Shown here: piece after piece, positions 62,728 through 64,000 of the stretch
Position numbering within the stretch: position 1 is the first letter of the stretch
How the letters are laid out: every line of letters begins with the position of its first letter
Assembly (NCBI RefSeq): GCF_027943255.1
Contig: NW_026562179.1
Location: forward strand, 6,078,501-6,142,500
Origin: Anastrepha obliqua
Taxonomy: Eukaryota; Arthropoda; Insecta; Diptera; Tephritidae
Length of the DNA: 64,000 nt
Direction of reading: 5' to 3'
Translations under genes and position numbers: made by a program
The notes under the pieces: generated by a model
Databases searched by the model: none
What the model was told of the DNA's origin: nothing
Seen by the model: the letters and a program-made list of their open reading frames with translations, nothing else

Positions 62728-62960
62728 TTAAATCACAAGATGTCGGTGGCCAATTGTGATCACCTCTTCAAGAGATAACACGGTCCAGAAACTTTTCCCG
62801 TAAAATATCAATGGTTTCGTTGCTTTTGTGACACGTAGTGCCATCTTGTTGAAAATAATCGTTTTCCAGATTAATACCATCCAATTCCGGCCATAAAAAA
62901 TCGTTAATCTTCTCTCGATAGCGCAATCCATTCACCAATAACACCTGTTATTGGAAAACC
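62728..62960 (-). pseudogene. Tc1/mariner-superfamily transposase, middle fragment
   Basis: The minus frame reads DFLWPELDGINLENDYFQQD-type words in shifted frames (LIWKTIIFNKMALRVTKATK in the open one), the second Asp block with QDG.TCH, and VISLEEVITIGHRHLVI at the end. The family is that of the element at 43392, which lacks precisely this middle part. Highly decayed. Confidence 0.5.
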
Positions 62961-63179
62961 CTATACTTTTGGACCGCTGGTTAACATATTCAGACGATTC
63001 AATTGCAATTCATAGAGACGAGTCTTCCCTGCATCTACCTCAGCCTCAATAGATTCCAGTTACGACGTAATACGAGTCTTCTCTGTTTCCGATTTGGATA
63101 TACGTGTATCCTGTTTTTCCAACTTTTACTCTCGGACCGCTGGTTAACTTATTCGGGCGATAAGATGTAAAAATAATCG
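62961..63179. other. unassigned spacer
   Basis: About 220 bases with two similar words (TTTTGGACCGCTGGTTAAC near 62967 and CTCGGACCGCTGGTTAAC near 63131), a partial direct repeat. No coding sequence recognised. Confidence 0.35.
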
Positions 63180-63350
63180 AAGTCCAAAAAATAATTAAAA
63201 ATGCTAAAACAAACAAAGCACCTGGAGAAGACGGAATACCTTATGAGCTACTATGGGCTGCCTCAAAAGAATTTATCACGGAGCTAACGAAAGTATACAA
63301 CATCATCTTCGAGACCGGAAGAATCGTCGAAGCATTATTTATAAAATTTT
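63180..63350 (+). pseudogene. LINE RT motif 1 fragment
   Basis: The plus strand reads VQKIIKNAKTNKAPGEDGIP, then YELLWAASKEFITELTKVYN and IIFETGRIVEAF, the RT fingers. It belongs to none of the families above (LOA has SPGPDG, RTE has GADGLP). The fragment is about 55 codons, then a T-run ends it. Confidence 0.6.
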
Positions 63351-63399
63351 TTTTTTTGTCGGGACAACTAGCAAGTGCAGCACTCAGATATTATTTAAG

Positions 63400-64000
63400 T
63401 CCATAATATTACACTTGGATATTCATTTAATTTTCTTTAAGTCTACCCGATCTCCGAAGAAATCTGAGTAGATCTTGTGGTGCCAAGGAGCCAAGATGGT
63501 CGCTTCTTAACACATCCGTGCCAAAGACCTCAAACCTGATTCGAGCGAAGGCGGGGCAGACGCAGAGGAAGTGGTCCGCCGTCTCATCCTCCTCTTCACA
63601 AGCTGGGCAGAGTACACTGTCTGAGATGCCCAAACTTTTCATGTGCTTCGCCCACAGAAAGTGGCCCGTCATCAGTCCAACCAGCCGTCTGCACTCCCCT
63701 CTGTTTAATGACAGAAGGGTTTGCGACAGTCGATCGGGCATGGCAGGTAACATCAGTTTAGTCCATCTGCAGCCTCTCTCAGCCTGCCAAGCTCGCTTGT
63801 GGGTTGTAGTAACCCATTTGCTAACCGTGGCTGTGATGGCCGCAGAAGGGAGTGGCAGAACGGGCTCTGGGCCAAAGAAGTTGGCCTAAGAGCCCATCTT
63901 CGCTAAGGAGTCAGAGGTCTCGTTACCCGCGATACCCACCCTATTATGTCTACCGACATAGTTCAGCCTGGATTTACAGGACTTGACTACCCCTGATGTG
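63400..64000 (-). mobile_element. LOA-clade LINE, 3' end, runs off window
   Basis: Frame 63427-63753 reads RLSQTLLSLNRGECRRLVGL, MTGHFLWAKHMKSLGIS and LCPACEEEDETADHFLCVCP, the LOA C-terminal domain with its C..C...H...C motif. Upstream to 64000 is the end of RNase H (VVKSCKSRLNYVG in minus direction and GNETSDSLAKM). It is of the same family as LOA B, which shares the GAGCCCGTTTTGCCACTCCC segment at 13759-13778. Confidence 0.8.

Overview
The window looks like repeat-rich, probably pericentromeric or otherwise heterochromatic, DNA of a dipteran insect, most likely a tephritid fruit fly. This is inferred from the mix of families: LOA-clade LINEs carrying their own RNase H, an RTE-like LINE with a (GAA)n tail, Ty3/gypsy, mariner, Helitrons, a tRNA-derived SINE, and short insect-type introns. 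I see no ordinary intact host gene, rRNA, standalone tRNA, operon or CRISPR. Almost everything is transposable elements, many nested inside each other and nearly all broken.

Layout. 1-1969: RTE-like LINE (minus). 1970-4400: decayed LINE with ORF1, endonuclease and RT (plus). 4400-15145: four LOA LINEs in alternating orientation, one with its RT deleted. 15146-18266: an Ingi/jockey-like LINE (minus) sitting in LOA sequence. 18267-21480 and 21786-27034: two further LOA copies (minus); the second contains an RTE fragment and a mariner with matching terminal repeats. 27035-27193: SINE.

27645-37712: pieces of one gypsy-like LTR family enclose a block of host-derived sequence. That block is a decayed, intron-bearing 3' part of the nucleoporin gene Nup160 (minus) and a convergent, unidentified multi-exon relic (plus). 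A 2.6-kb RTE element with an 8-bp target duplication sits in the last presumed Nup160 intron. The gypsy body itself carries an Ingi-like fragment, a 303-bp Helitron and a SINE.

37995-46845: Ingi-like LINE, a 678-bp foldback element, a twin-primed RTE copy with 10-bp target duplication, an internally deleted Tc1/mariner-like element, and the best preserved LOA copy, whose ORF2 is broken by only two stop codons before its frame is lost.

46964-58244: Helitron territory. One Helitron keeps the end of the helicase and contains an uninterrupted two-exon, 135-codon reading frame of unknown identity. A short Helitron follows immediately. Then come two copies of a segmental duplication, each ending in a Helitron whose 3' half is repeated four times in tandem. 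58836-61256: a mariner riddled with a hAT-like MITE and Ingi-like insertions. 61256-64000: fragments of gypsy, LINEs, another transposase, and a LOA copy running off the window.

The elements act together only as layers of insertion: LOA copies are the oldest visible substrate, and RTE, mariner, SINE, Helitron and Ingi-like copies were inserted later. Clade names for LINEs are from remembered motif resemblance and were not tested by alignment.
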